From positions 188,668,501 to 188,732,500 of the forward strand of contig JAUMIR010000004.1 of assembly GCA_030847615.1 (NCBI GenBank): DNA of 64,000 nt. Reading direction: 5' to 3'. This DNA comes from Gambelia wislizenii (taxonomy: Eukaryota; Chordata; Lepidosauria; Squamata; Crotaphytidae). The notes under the pieces are model-generated. The model ran no database searches. It was not told the origin of the DNA and was given only the letters and a program-made list of their open reading frames with translations. The translations under genes and the position numbers were made by a program. Shown one piece after another: positions 20,784 to 30,849 of the stretch. Position 1 is the first letter of the stretch, and each line of letters starts with the position of its first letter.

Positions 20784-21420
20784 TAGAATCATAGAATCAT
20801 AGAATTGTAGAGTTGGAAGAGACCACGAGGGCCATCCAGTCCAACCCCCTGCCATGCAGTAAATCACAATCAAAGCATCCCTGACAGATGGCCATCCAAG
20901 TCTCTGTTTAAAGACCTCCAAGGAAGGAGACCCCACCACGCTCCGAGGGAGTGTGTTCCACTGCTGAACAGCTCTTACTGTCAAAAAGGTCCTCCTCATG
21001 TTGCGGTGGAATCTCTGTTCCTGGAGCTTGCATCCATTGCTCCGTGTTCCAGTCTCTGGAGCAGCAGAAAACAAGCCTGTTCCATCCTCAACGTGACACC
21101 CCTTCAAATACTTAAACAGGGCTATCATATTGCCTCTTAACCGTCTTTTTTCCAGGCTAAACATACCCAGCTCCCTAAGTCTCTCCTCATATGGCATGGT
21201 TTCCAGGCCTTTCACCATTTTAGTTGCCCTTCTCTGGACATGCTCCAATTTGTCAATATCCTTTTTGAATTTTGGTTCCCAGAACTGGACACAGTATTCT
21301 AGGTGAGGTCTGACCAAGCCAGAATAGAGCGGCACTATTACTTCCCTTGATCTAGACACTATACTTCTATTGATATAGCCCAAAATTGCATTGGCCTTTT
21401 TAGCTGCCGCATCACGCTGT
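20784..21420 (-). mobile_element. CR1 LINE, 5' truncated
   Basis: The minus strand ends with the CR1 tail of repeated ATTCTATG units (plus-strand 'catagaat' at 20784-20803), the hallmark 3' end of amniote CR1. The coding part gives [36 protein letters not shown], the conserved post-RT region, followed by [13 protein letters not shown]. It is a close relative of the copy at 27878. Only the C-terminal ~200 residues are present. Confidence 0.9.
20867..21415 (-). pseudogene. CR1 ORF2 C-terminal fragment
   Basis: An open stretch from [13 protein letters not shown] to the end of the CR1 frame. It lacks the endonuclease and the RT active site, so it cannot act alone. The blocks [24 protein letters not shown] and [12 protein letters not shown] are typical of CR1. 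Confidence 0.85.
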
Positions 21421-23240
21421 TTTTTAAAAAATTATTGTATTACATTTTACTGACAAAATGTAACATAAATCTAGCAACATATCCTACTACAAACAACATA
21501 TAATACAACAAAAGACATATACACAAGAAGAAAAAGAGCAAAAAGATAAAATAATAAAGAAGAAAAAAAAGAAAGAAAAAGGAAAGGTTACAGATAAAAA
21601 GAAAAAAATGCTATTGACAATACCAAACTATAACTATAGAATTACATTAACTATATCAATACCATTATACAGAAGTTTTTAAAAGACTTCCCACATGTTC
21701 TTGTTTAGCTCTATGATAAATTTCAAAGTTTCCCTCCTATATACATTGTTATAACCTTACTACCACAATTACTTAACATTTAATTTCAATACTCTTATAA
21801 TCATACATTAGCTTCCTTTTTTATTTCTTTTTTCACTGTAGGCCAGGGATCAAATTTTTCCCTTTCCCCTCAAATCTATAATCTTTTACTAAGTAATAAC
21901 GTTATCCTACGAATTGTTTTCTCTTCATTACATGTTCCCTTCTATATCACTTCAGTATCACTTCTCTTCCATATCACTAGGCATAACAGTGAAAGAAAAG
22001 ATGTTTAACAATATATACAAACCATCTGTCTACCAGTAAAAACCCAAAGTGGTTATATTTCCCTCTTTCTGTTTATAATATTTTATGAATGGTTCCCATC
22101 TCTTGATATATTCTTCCGTTGTTCTCTTTCTCATCCAATTTGTCAATTTGTCCATTTTTGCCAAATTCATTACCTTTTCTAACCATTCTGTTTTTGACGG
22201 GGCGTTTTCATTCCTCCATTTTTTTGCTAAAACCAACCTTGCTGCTGTAGTCAAATAAAGTATTAGGGATCTATGTTCTTTCTCTATTGGATTTTCTAAA
22301 TTGATCATATTTAACATGTACAATTTAGGTCTCATCCCTAAATTTATTCCTACAATTTTCTCTATTTCTTTATTTATTTTCAACCAATATCTTCTTATTA
22401 TATTACAATCCCACCATATGTGGTATAAAGAACCCGTATGTTCCTTGCATTTCCAACAATGTGGAGAGAAGCCTTTTTTCATTTTCATTAATTTAAGTGG
22501 CGTCATATACCACCTGTACATCATTTTATAAAAATTTTCCCTCACATTATAACAACAGGTAAATTTCAAGTCTTTTTTCCAAACAGCTTCCCATTGGTCA
22601 AATTGGATACTTTCCCCTATGTCTCTAGCCCATTGTACCATGCACTTCTTAACTTGTTCATCCTCTGTATACCATTTTAGTAACAATTTATACAGTTTAC
22701 TAATTAGATTTTTGTTATCTGATTTCAATAATTTTTCAAATTCTGACATTTCCCCTTCATATTGTCTCTCTTTTAAGTCCTCCTTCACTCTAGAACATAT
22801 CTGATAGTAACTTAACCATTGCAAATGTATACCTTCTGCCTCTAAATCATGCCATTCTTTAATCTCCCATCTATTTTCTTTTTTCGTCATTATTTCTCAA
22901 TAAGTTATCCAATTACAATCTCTTAATTCGTTCTTACTGAAGGCTTCTTGGGGAGATAGCCATCCTGGAATCTTGGGGCATATTCTAATTTTTTATTTTT
23001 CCCAGACTCTAATCAGAGATCTTCTTATTACATGGTTTTTGATGTCTTTAATAGTTTTTGTCTTATTATATCCTAGGTATCCATGCCAACCTAGTTTTAG
23101 ATCGAATCCTTCTAGATCTAAATTTCTTCTATTTGCTAATAATAACCATTGCTTTAGCCAAGAGAAGCATGTTGCTTCAAAATAAATTCTTAAATCCGGT
23201 AACCCAAGCCCACCTCTTTCTTTATCATCAATTATTCACA
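21421..23240 (-). mobile_element. L1 LINE, 5' truncated
   Basis: The minus strand holds the ORF2 C-terminal region (22030-23230) and about 600 bp of AT-rich 3' untranslated sequence, ending in a short T-then-A tract at 21421-21432. It abuts the CR1 copy directly. The 3' terminal 'atgtaata' block resembles that of the full-length L1 at 46710, but the sequences otherwise differ, suggesting a different L1 subfamily. Confidence 0.8.
22030..22890 (-). pseudogene. L1 ORF2 C-terminal domain
   Basis: A 286-residue open frame. It contains CWKCKEHTGSLYHIWWDC, a C-x2-C-x8-H-x4-C motif that matches the cysteine-rich C-terminal domain of L1 ORF2 with the same spacing as in the element at 46710. WARDIGESIQFDQWE upstream corresponds to WARDLGRSIDIEDWE there. 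The domain binds RNA in L1. The endonuclease and RT catalytic parts are missing because of 5' truncation. Confidence 0.85.
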
Positions 23241-23700
23241 AGATTAAAACAATTCAAACCTCAAGTTAAAAGAATAAAACACAGTGTAAAGATAAAAAGC
23301 TATTCAGAACAGTTCACGTAAAACAGTAAAGGACCCCTTAGCCCATTCTTTTAAAAAAAAATCTGTTTTAAAAACCTGACAGTATAAAAAGTTTTAGCCT
23401 GCCAATGGAAGGACAACAAGGAAGGGGCCATTCTAGCTTTCCTGAAAAAGGAGTTCCAGAGTCCAGGGGCAGCCAGTGACAGAGCCCTCTCTGTCGTCCC
23501 CACCTGTCATGCCTGTGGTGGTGGTGGGACTGAGAGAAGGGCCTCTCTTTATGATCTCAGGTCCTGGGCAGGCTCATACAGGGAGACACAGTCTGCCAGA
23601 TGCCCTAGACCTGAGCCATATAGAGCTTTATAGGTCATCATAAATAGCACTTTGAATCAGCCACAAGATACACTGCTGATAAGACCAAAATGAGATGCCT
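23240..23700 (-). mobile_element. L2-like LINE 3' fragment
   Basis: The plus strand shows the familiar reversed pattern: 'gttttagcctgccaatggaag', 'ttcctgaaaaaggagttccagagtccaggggcagcc', then 'gccctctctgtcg' and 'atagagctttataggtcatcataaatagcactttgaat'. The same arrangement is seen at 1860-2150 and 41560-42010. There are no usable frames. Confidence 0.55.
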
Positions 23701-23887
23701 CAGCAGTCTGGCTGCACCTTAAAGGAAATTTTGTTCATCCCCTTCCTCTAGGCTATCCCCAGTAATGGCTAGTAATAGGTAGGAAATGCACATCCTAGTG
23801 CAATGCTCAGAAAACAGTTTTTGTTTTGGACTATATTTTCCAGAATCCTCCAGCCAGCATAGATGGGGGAACTCTGTAGTCCAAACA

Positions 23888-23930
23888 AGAAAGAAAGAAA
23901 GAAAGGAAGGAAGGAAGGAAGGAAGGGAAG
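23888..23930 (+). repeat. (GAAA)n/(GGAA)n microsatellite
   Basis: AAGA tetramers pass into AAGG tetramers. Reversed, this gives Phe/Leu/Ser-rich chance frames. Confidence 0.95.
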
Positions 23931-23962
23931 AGAAGAACAATATTTGCAAGCTTGGACATAGT

Positions 23963-24492
23963 AGACTTTATCAGACGAGGCAAATAAGGCACCATAAGGA
24001 TGCCTAATGATCGTGAAAGGGCACATGTACTAGATGACATATCCCTTTCAAGATCATGTCATTAAAAAAAATAATTTTTATTGACCGCTCAAGGATTGCT
24101 GGTGTTTGAAACTTTGCCCCATGCAGCATCAATGGCTGGTCCAGCGAGAATACTTCCGGGTAAGATCAACACATCCAGGTAGGTGACACACTTTTTGTGA
24201 CCCTCCCCAGTTTACTTGGAAGTTTTGAAGTGTGTTTCTGTGCTTTTTGAAACTTTGTGAGTGTTCTTTTTATTTTTGTTTTTGAATTTCCCATGCTATG
24301 TGTTCTCGCAAGAATCTGTGGGATTTCAAATGAGGAAGTGAACTGAGCTCCATTCACTCATTGTTCATTGCTGGGAAGCCTTTTGCCAGGATTACAGGTA
24401 AGTGTGACATGGGGAGTTCTTTTGCTGGCATAAAAATGGCAAAGTTATGCCAGCAAAAGAACAGGATTTGGGGGAGGGGTCTGATAAAGTCC
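23963..24492. mobile_element. TIR element, copy 3 (TSD AGT)
   Basis: The left end is AGACTTTATCAGACG and the right end TCTGATAAAGTCC. AGT lies outside both ends (23960-23962 and 24493-24495). The interior matches copy 2 in the same orientation ('atccaggtaggtgacacac', 'cccagtttacttggaagttttgaagtgtg', then 'gaggaagtgaactgagctcc'). Confidence 0.75.
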
Positions 24493-24495
24493 AGT

Positions 24496-25462
24496 GTCAC
24501 TGCATTTCATTCAGCTGCTAATGAAGCTAGCTGCACAATGATGTCACACCAGGCAATTTCTCTGGGTAGATGCTACTGGGTAATAGATGTAAGAAAGAGA
24601 CAGGTAGTGCATGGTAGCCATGCATCTCCCTGGCCATCTAATTCTGGTCTGATGTAGCATGAAATGTATATTCATGAACATTATAATAAAATGTGAAACG
24701 TGTGGAAATCACATAACAAGAGCCTTTCTGCTTGCTTCTTTGTAACTGCTGGCTGCAGCAACTTATTCACACTGCATCCTTTGTAAGCTCCTGTAGGAAA
24801 ACTGTGACTTGTTTCATTTTTTCATATCTTTATAAGGCCTTAAATGATATTATGGCAAATAAATTAGAAATTGTGAGTGTGGGGGGTAGGGAAAACACCA
24901 TAAAAAAGACTACTGTACAAAATAAGACTTTTTTAAAAAGGTCTCCGTCTGGATTTGTTTTATGAGGCAATACATCATTCCCTTATCAACAATACATCCT
25001 TCTCCCAGTTTTCATAACTACAATGGGTGAGCTTCAAGTGCCTCTGGTTTCTTCAGCTAAGGCCTGAGTGATGAATAGCAGCATTATTTGTTGTTATCCG
25101 ACATGCATTCAATTTTCTTTCCAGTGAAATCAATGGGCAAACTTGCATAGGTCATAACATGACTAGGGCCCCACTTTTTTGTGTCCCCATGCCTAATCAT
25201 TGCTATACATCTAGAAAAATGAGTTTTGAAATGACACTGAGGGCTACTTCAACGTGCAGAGGAGCTTGCCTGTCTCAGGCACAGAACATAATGTCTTCTT
25301 GTTGACATTCCAGTTTTAAAAAAGAAAATGGGGAAGAGAGTGTCTGCAAAAAAGTTACATCTATTATGCCACTTAAAAAGAGTAAACTTCTGCTATGTAG
25401 AAAAGAGATGGCAAGATGTACATATTCTAAGCAGTTAAAATTAAGAGATCCTCTAATAATCA
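24496..25462. other. No gene seen
   Basis: Unassigned AT-rich sequence. Frames at 24732-24965 and 25275-25523 carry no recognisable domain. Confidence 0.4.
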
Positions 25463-25466
25463 TTAA

Positions 25467-26571
25467 GGGGCTTACCACACTCTGACGTAAAGTGGCATGC
25501 AACAGGAAGGTTCCATCTTCCATATTGCCTTAGTGCATGACGTCATCATTCTTCTGGTGTTCTGCCATTCTGGTCCTGTGGGAGACTGGGGTAAAACCAT
25601 GTCTTTTTTGCTAACAGATTTTTCCATTTAGCAAAAAGACATGGTTTTATGTCGGTCTCCCATGGGATGAGGATGAAAAAATGATGAAGCCATGCAGTAA
25701 GGCAGCACAGAAGGGGGGGGCTACTGGGCTCACCTGGTGGGCTATTTGCAGCCTGCCGGAGCCCCGTCCCAGGCCAGGGAGCACCCTCGGCCATGTGGCA
25801 GCCGGTCTGGGGGCTGCAATGTTCCCTACTTTCTTCTTGGCATGCTCTGGGGCCAGGAGGGGTGGCAGGAAGGCCAGGCCAATTGGGAGGGACCTCCCCT
25901 GCTCCGATTGGCTGAGACAGGAGCAGGGATGGAACTTCCAGCCGTGACTTCTAGAGTGGCCAGACGATGTGGTCTCTGCACCAGGGGAAGGTATGAAAGC
26001 TGGCCCCTGACATCAGAGACCCTTCCTCATTCCATGTTTTGGTTAGTAGTGTTGTTAGTATACTTATTTTCTTTCCTGTCACAAATTGTTTGGTGGATGG
26101 CATGGGCCCCAATCTGGGATAAGAAAAAAAAAAGGTGGGAGGGTAACCATCAAGTTCAAGTTCAAGTTCACGGTTACTCCCCTTTTCATAACCTTGTTTC
26201 ACAGGGGAGGGGAGAGTGTCAAGTAGGCAGAGCTTGGCCGTGGCCCTCCCCTCCATGTGTTGGTGTCAGTTGCAGCTGGCTACAGTCCATTGGCCAACAT
26301 AGGGTTGGGCAATGAAGGGATCCAGACCCATGCAATTGATGCCAACTATTTACAGCCATTATCAAGTTGTGCCCCATTATTACCAATATATAATATTAAC
26401 CATATAACTAACCTTTTATGTTATTCATATGTACTAAATAAATACATTTTGTGAAGATATATATATGTTGTGTATTCTTTCATGGGAAGCGGATGGGTGC
26501 ATCCGGGCTGGGTCCACAATATGGAACCTTCCTGCTCTATAGTTGCTTTACGTCTGAGTGCAGAAAGCCCC
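25467..26571. mobile_element. TIR element with TTAA-like target site
   Basis: The left end starts GGGGCTTACCACACTCTGAC and the right end (reversed) GGGGCTTTCTGCACTCAGAC. The pairing continues inward through 'gacgtaaag' and 'caggaaggttccat', about 60 bp in all. TTAA precedes the left end (25463-25466) and TTAG follows the right (26572-26575), so a TTAA target (piggyBac- or Kolobok-like) is possible. The interior holds a hairpin, GC-rich sequence, a triple 'caagtt' repeat and an AATAAA near 26440. No transposase is recognised. Confidence 0.65.
25580..25661. repeat. Long hairpin, about 22-bp arms
   Basis: 25593-25614 (AAAACCATGTC...GCTAA) pairs with 25628-25649 (TTAGC...GACATGGTTTTA) with one extra T. 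The stem is extended by GGGAGAC (25580-25586) with GTCTCCC (25655-25661). The loop is 13 bases. Confidence 0.85.
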
Positions 26572-26575
26572 TTAG

Positions 26576-26977
26576 TGTTCGTGCATTGCGCCAGTGGAAT
26601 GGTAAGCTAAAGATAGATAAGAATTTCATACATTTTTGATAAGAAATTGCCAAAATCCACACTGTCCTTCACAAACATGATGGTATGAATTTAAAGGTCC
26701 TGGTCATCCTCCCCCTCCCCTACCCCTACCCCCCTTCTCCTCCTTCTTCCAGGCAGGGAAGAATACCTAACCCTTTCAAATTCATTTTTGAATCCCAATG
26801 TATTCAGACATCTTTGTGGTACTGCTTTTAGAGTTTTCCCATTTTTTAAATAACAGTCTCATAGCATACAGGTGTATTGTGAATATATTAAATTTGGCTA
26901 GTGCAAAATTTTGTTTGAGTTCTTCGTTCAGTTCATTTTTAAAATAAGAGAGGCTATCATAATTCACAGATATCCTC
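26576..26977. other. No gene seen
   Basis: Contains a C/T-rich stretch at 26707-26750. No domain or repeat identified. Confidence 0.4.
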
Positions 26978-26980
26978 ACA

Positions 26981-27531
26981 GGACTTTATCAGATGAGCTC
27001 CTTAAAAGCATTCTTTTGCTGGCATAAAAAAATGATTTTTTTTCCCAGCAAAACAACACCCCCCCCACCGGACTTACCTCTAATCCTGGCAAATGCTTCC
27101 CTGGCAATGAAAGAGGAAGTGAATGGAGTTCTGTTCACTTCCTCATTCAAAATCCTGCATATTCTTGTGAGAATACATAGTGTGGAAAATTCAAAAATGA
27201 AACAAAAATTAACACTAAAAAAGTTACACCAAACACCTAAACATACTAAAAAAAATGTCCAGGTAAACCAGGGAGGGTCATAAAAATGCATCACTTACCT
27301 GGCTGTCATGATCTCACCCAGAGGTGTTCATGCCAGACTGGCCATTGACTGTGCATTGATGTGAATACAATGACATGACGTTTCACACACTGGCCAGCTT
27401 CAGCTTTCAATAAAAAACTACAGGTTTTAGTGGGGACATGACCGCAAAAGGGCAACATTATCTGATATGCGCACCCTTTGCGGTTATGTGGCATCGTTAT
27501 GACTCCGCATTTTATGCATCTGATAAAGTCC
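26981..27531. mobile_element. TIR element, copy 4 (perfect 15-bp TIR, TSD ACA)
   Basis: GGACTTTATCAGATG (26981-26995) and CATCTGATAAAGTCC (27517-27531) are exact inverted repeats. ACA lies outside both ends. This 551-bp copy best defines the family. The hairpin GAGGAAGTGAA...TTCACTTCCTC lies near 27114-27146. It is in reverse orientation to copies 2 and 3. A subterminal 'atctgatatgcgcaccctttgcggttatgtggcatc' block is also seen in copy 1. Confidence 0.85.
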
Positions 27532-27534
27532 ACA

Positions 27535-27877
27535 GACAAGAAGGAAATAGGGTTTCTTTTTTAAAAAAACACACAAAACAAAACACTTATGTATTTGACA
27601 GTGAAACTGACATATGCATCCATCTCTAATGGGAACTTTTGAGCTCCTCAGCCATGGACACACTAGGTAGCTTAAGCAAACCATTGTTGTTTTAAACCAC
27701 AGCACAAAGATAACAGTGCCTGCCTGTATAAACTTGTAGCTTTGCCACATTGTTTTAATGTATCATTTTTAAATGACACTATTTTGTTGTTTCTATTACA
27801 GTTCATTGCTGCAAGCATGAAAGTCATGATTGGGTGGAAGAGTATCCATGTACTGATCCATTCATGTGCTTCCAATT
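27535..27877. other. No gene seen
   Basis: Unassigned; short frames only. Confidence 0.35.
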
Positions 27878-28490
27878 ATAGAATCATAGAATCGTAGAAT
27901 TATAGAATTGCAGAGTTGGAAGAGATCACGAGGGCCATCCAGTCCAACCCTCTGCCACACAGGAAATCACAATCAAAGCATCTCTGACAGATGGCCATCC
28001 AGCCTCTGTTTAAATCCTCCAAGGAAGGAGACCCCCACCACACTCCAAGAGAGTGTGTTCCACTGCCGAACAGCTCTTACTGTCAAAAAGGTCCTCCTCA
28101 TGTTGAGGTGGAATCTCTGTTCCTGGAGCTTGCATCCATTGCACCGTGTTCCAGTCTCTGGAGCAGCAGAAAACAAGCTTGCTCCATCCTCAACATGACA
28201 CCCCTTCAAATACTTAAACAGGGCTATCATATCGCCTCTTAACCATCTTTTTTCCAGGCTAAACATACCCAGCTCCCTAAGTCTCTCCTTATAAGGCATG
28301 GTTTCTAGACCTTTCACCATTTTAATCGCCCTTCTCTGGACACGCTCCAATTTGTCAATATCCTTTTTGAATTCTGGTGCCCAGAACTGGACACAGTATT
28401 CTAGGTGAGGTCTGACCAAGGCAGAATAGAGTGGCACTTTTACTTCCCTTGATCTAGACACTATACTTCTATTGATGCAGCCCAAAATCT
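27878..28490 (-). mobile_element. CR1 LINE, 5' truncated, second copy
   Basis: The tail of ATTCTATG-type units lies at 27878-27910 (plus strand 'atagaatcatagaatcgtagaa'). The minus-strand frame gives [46 protein letters not shown]. It is very similar to the copy at 20784 and stops at nearly the same internal point, so both come from one subfamily. Confidence 0.9.
27973..28490 (-). pseudogene. CR1 ORF2 C-terminal fragment
   Basis: An open stretch of about 170 residues covering the same part as the first CR1 copy ([42 protein letters not shown]). It has no endonuclease or RT active site. Confidence 0.85.
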
Positions 28491-28669
28491 CATGATCTCT
28501 TCCTTCTTTGTACCCTCTTGGCATCAAGCTGTGGGGTTCTCAGAAGAGGATATTTTGTTTGTCTTTCGTCCTTCACCACAGAAGGGTTGGCTTTGGGGAG
28601 TTAGTAGAAAGGGTGAGTGGAGGAGGGCTAAATTTCACAATCCATTTCAAAGTAACTAAACTACTGCCT

Positions 28670-28671
<2 letters not shown>

Positions 28672-28701
<30 letters not shown>

Positions 28702-28738
28702 CTGATATATTGATAGAATGATAGATGATAGATAGATA
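28672..28738 (+). repeat. (GATA)n microsatellite
   Basis: A run of ATAG tetramers to 28701, then an imperfect stretch of the same units. Confidence 0.93.
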
Positions 28739-28739
28739 G

Positions 28740-29612
28740 GGTTATGTACAGACTGTAACAGCAGACCTCTGGGCTTTGACGTATTTGCACACCTATTGCA
28801 TGGTAGAAAAGTTCATGCCTCTCACTTTTTCCAAACAAGTTATATAGTTTTCTTCCAAGGGTTTTTTTTAACATGATGGGGAAAATAAAGGTATTTCCTT
28901 TTTAACTGTTTCCATGCATTGATGGAAGAGAGTATGAGAGTACTGATGCATTCTGCGAAAATTCAGAACAAATATCATTCAATATTAATTTGAAAATAAT
29001 GTTCTTGGTAAGTTTTTAGCCTGTTTTCTTTATCGTTCCACTCTCTTTCTTTTTTGCACATAATACCCAAGATATTAATTTTCAAGCTAAACATACCAGT
29101 CTAATTGCAGATTTAAGCCTCGGATAATGAACTCAGTTTCATACAAATTTCATGTGACCTTTGATAAACAGTAAACTGATATGTATTATTCAAGAAATTG
29201 AAATTTAATAAAAAGGAAGGGAAATTGCTTTGCTTTGCATAGGACATGGGTTATATGAAGGTGCTTTAAACAAAAGCATGGTGCTCTGTTGTAAGAGTTT
29301 AGTTTATCAGATCCAGATATTACTTTCAACATGTAATTTTACCAATAGCTAATGCTGATTACCACTGTTTAGACTGAACAGGACAGTTCCTTAGTTCATG
29401 TTTATAGAACTGGTAAAAGGTTGCCAAATCTTCAATTAACCCAAGAACCTGTAACCTTAATAGCAGCCTACTCATCATTTACTAATTGTCAATTTTCATA
29501 TGCCAACTTTTATATAAAGTACTAAAGTCTGCTTAAAATGCCAAAGATATTTTAAAAACAAAAAACAAAAAAACAATTTTCATTACTGTCCTCATTATTG
29601 TATACTAGATTT
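28740..29612. other. No gene seen
   Basis: AT-rich, no repeats recognised, no conserved frame. Confidence 0.4.
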
Positions 29613-29613
29613 T

Positions 29614-29618
29614 TATTT

Positions 29619-29652
<34 letters not shown>

Positions 29653-29688
29653 TTCCTTCCTTCCTTCCTTCCTTCCTTCCTTCCTTCT
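29614..29688 (+). repeat. (TTTC)n(TTCC)n microsatellite
   Basis: TTTC tetramers switch to TTCC tetramers at about 29650. Confidence 0.96.
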
Positions 29689-29689
29689 G

Positions 29690-30340
29690 GATTGCAAACT
29701 GACTGGAAATATGGGAGAGGGCCTTCTTAGTAGCTTTTCCCAGGCTCTGAAACACCTACCCTACAAAGGTTAGACTGGAGTAAGAATCTCATTCTGACTA
29801 GGTTTCTTCGCAAAGGGAGCAATGACTAATTTCAGCAATTTTCTTCCCACTGTGAGAAAATCTTCAAAAACCATGCAGTTTTCAAAGGCTATTCACAATT
29901 TGAGACTTATTCCATGCAAAATTCACTTGTGGTTATTTTGTGCAGGAAGAAAAGCATTTTCAGCACAGAAAACCAGTCCAGGATTCTTCTCATCAGGGTT
30001 TCTCAATATCTGGAAAAAAAACCAAACATGTTTCTTGACCATTTTTTGAATATTTTTGAATTTTCTTTCCATCTCTACACTGGAGCCTTGCTTGCTATTC
30101 TTTCCTAGGCAGGCAAAGGCCTTTTTATTTTGACTGTTGAGAGGGAAAGAGCCTTTCATGTACACTGTTGTTTATATCTGTTCTTTTTAATGGTTTGTTT
30201 TTAACTGTTTTTAATTTTATTGACAGATTAATTGTATTTTTAACATGTATATGATGTAACTGTTCTAACTTTTAAAAGTGACCCTGAGTCCTGGACTGGG
30301 AAAATGGTGGGATATAAGGATCATCATCATCATCATCATA
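29690..30340 (+). mobile_element. LINE 3' tail (L2-like)
   Basis: The stretch 'gagagggccttcttagtagc' starts a decayed coding end. The tail 'gtgaccctgagtcctggactgggaaaatggtgggatataa' and the following (ATC)n repeat (30322-30340) match the end of L2-like LINEs. No open frame persists. Confidence 0.5.
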
Positions 30341-30640
30341 ATCTAGAGCCTTCTCAGTGGTGACTCCCTTCTGTTGAGAAATTCCTTCCTAAGGGATATA
30401 CTTTTAAGAATTGTCTTCCATCCTTCAAGAAATTTGTACAACTTCTTAGGAAGGACTTTGGCTACTGCCATGACACATTGGGTCTGATATCAGTAGATAA
30501 TATTGACTGATGTTGCTGCTGTGAAATGGTTTTATTTTTGTACATCAGATGTCTTTTTCTTTTGTAAACCACAGTGAGCTCCCAATGTGCTTGCCAGTGG
30601 GTACTAAATTCTAGTAACATATGAAATAATGAATGAAACC
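30341..30640 (+). mobile_element. Second L2-like LINE end fragment
   Basis: Translating 30420-30480 gives SFKKFVQLLRKDFGYCHDT-like sequence, reminiscent of the final helix of L2-like ORF2 (compare FKKALKTDLFQQAF at about 13743). It is followed by a short 3' part ending 'gtaaaccacagtgagctccc'. Confidence 0.4.
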
Positions 30641-30812
30641 CATTAGGAGTGGTTATCAGATGCCAATCCAAGGGAATGAGCACTGTCAAGTTGCATCAGC
30701 TGGGAAGAAAGCAGCAGACTGTGTGGGTAGCTATTCTCTCAAAAGCAAAATGGCTAAGAAAAGGAATTCTAGCATTGCTTCCCATAAAGGGAGTAGATTG
30801 TTATTTGCTACA

Positions 30813-30847
30813 TGCTGGTGTGTGTGCGTGTGTGTGCGTGTGTGTAG
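30813..30847 (+). repeat. Imperfect (TG)n repeat
   Basis: TG units interrupted by CG ('gtgtgtgtgcgtgtgtgtgcgtg'). Confidence 0.85.
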
Positions 30848-30849
30848 GA

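Noticed and set aside
23719..24040. Phe/Leu/Ser-rich short membrane-like proteins
   Set aside because: They come from the reverse of the GAAA/GGAA microsatellite and are present in several frames at once.
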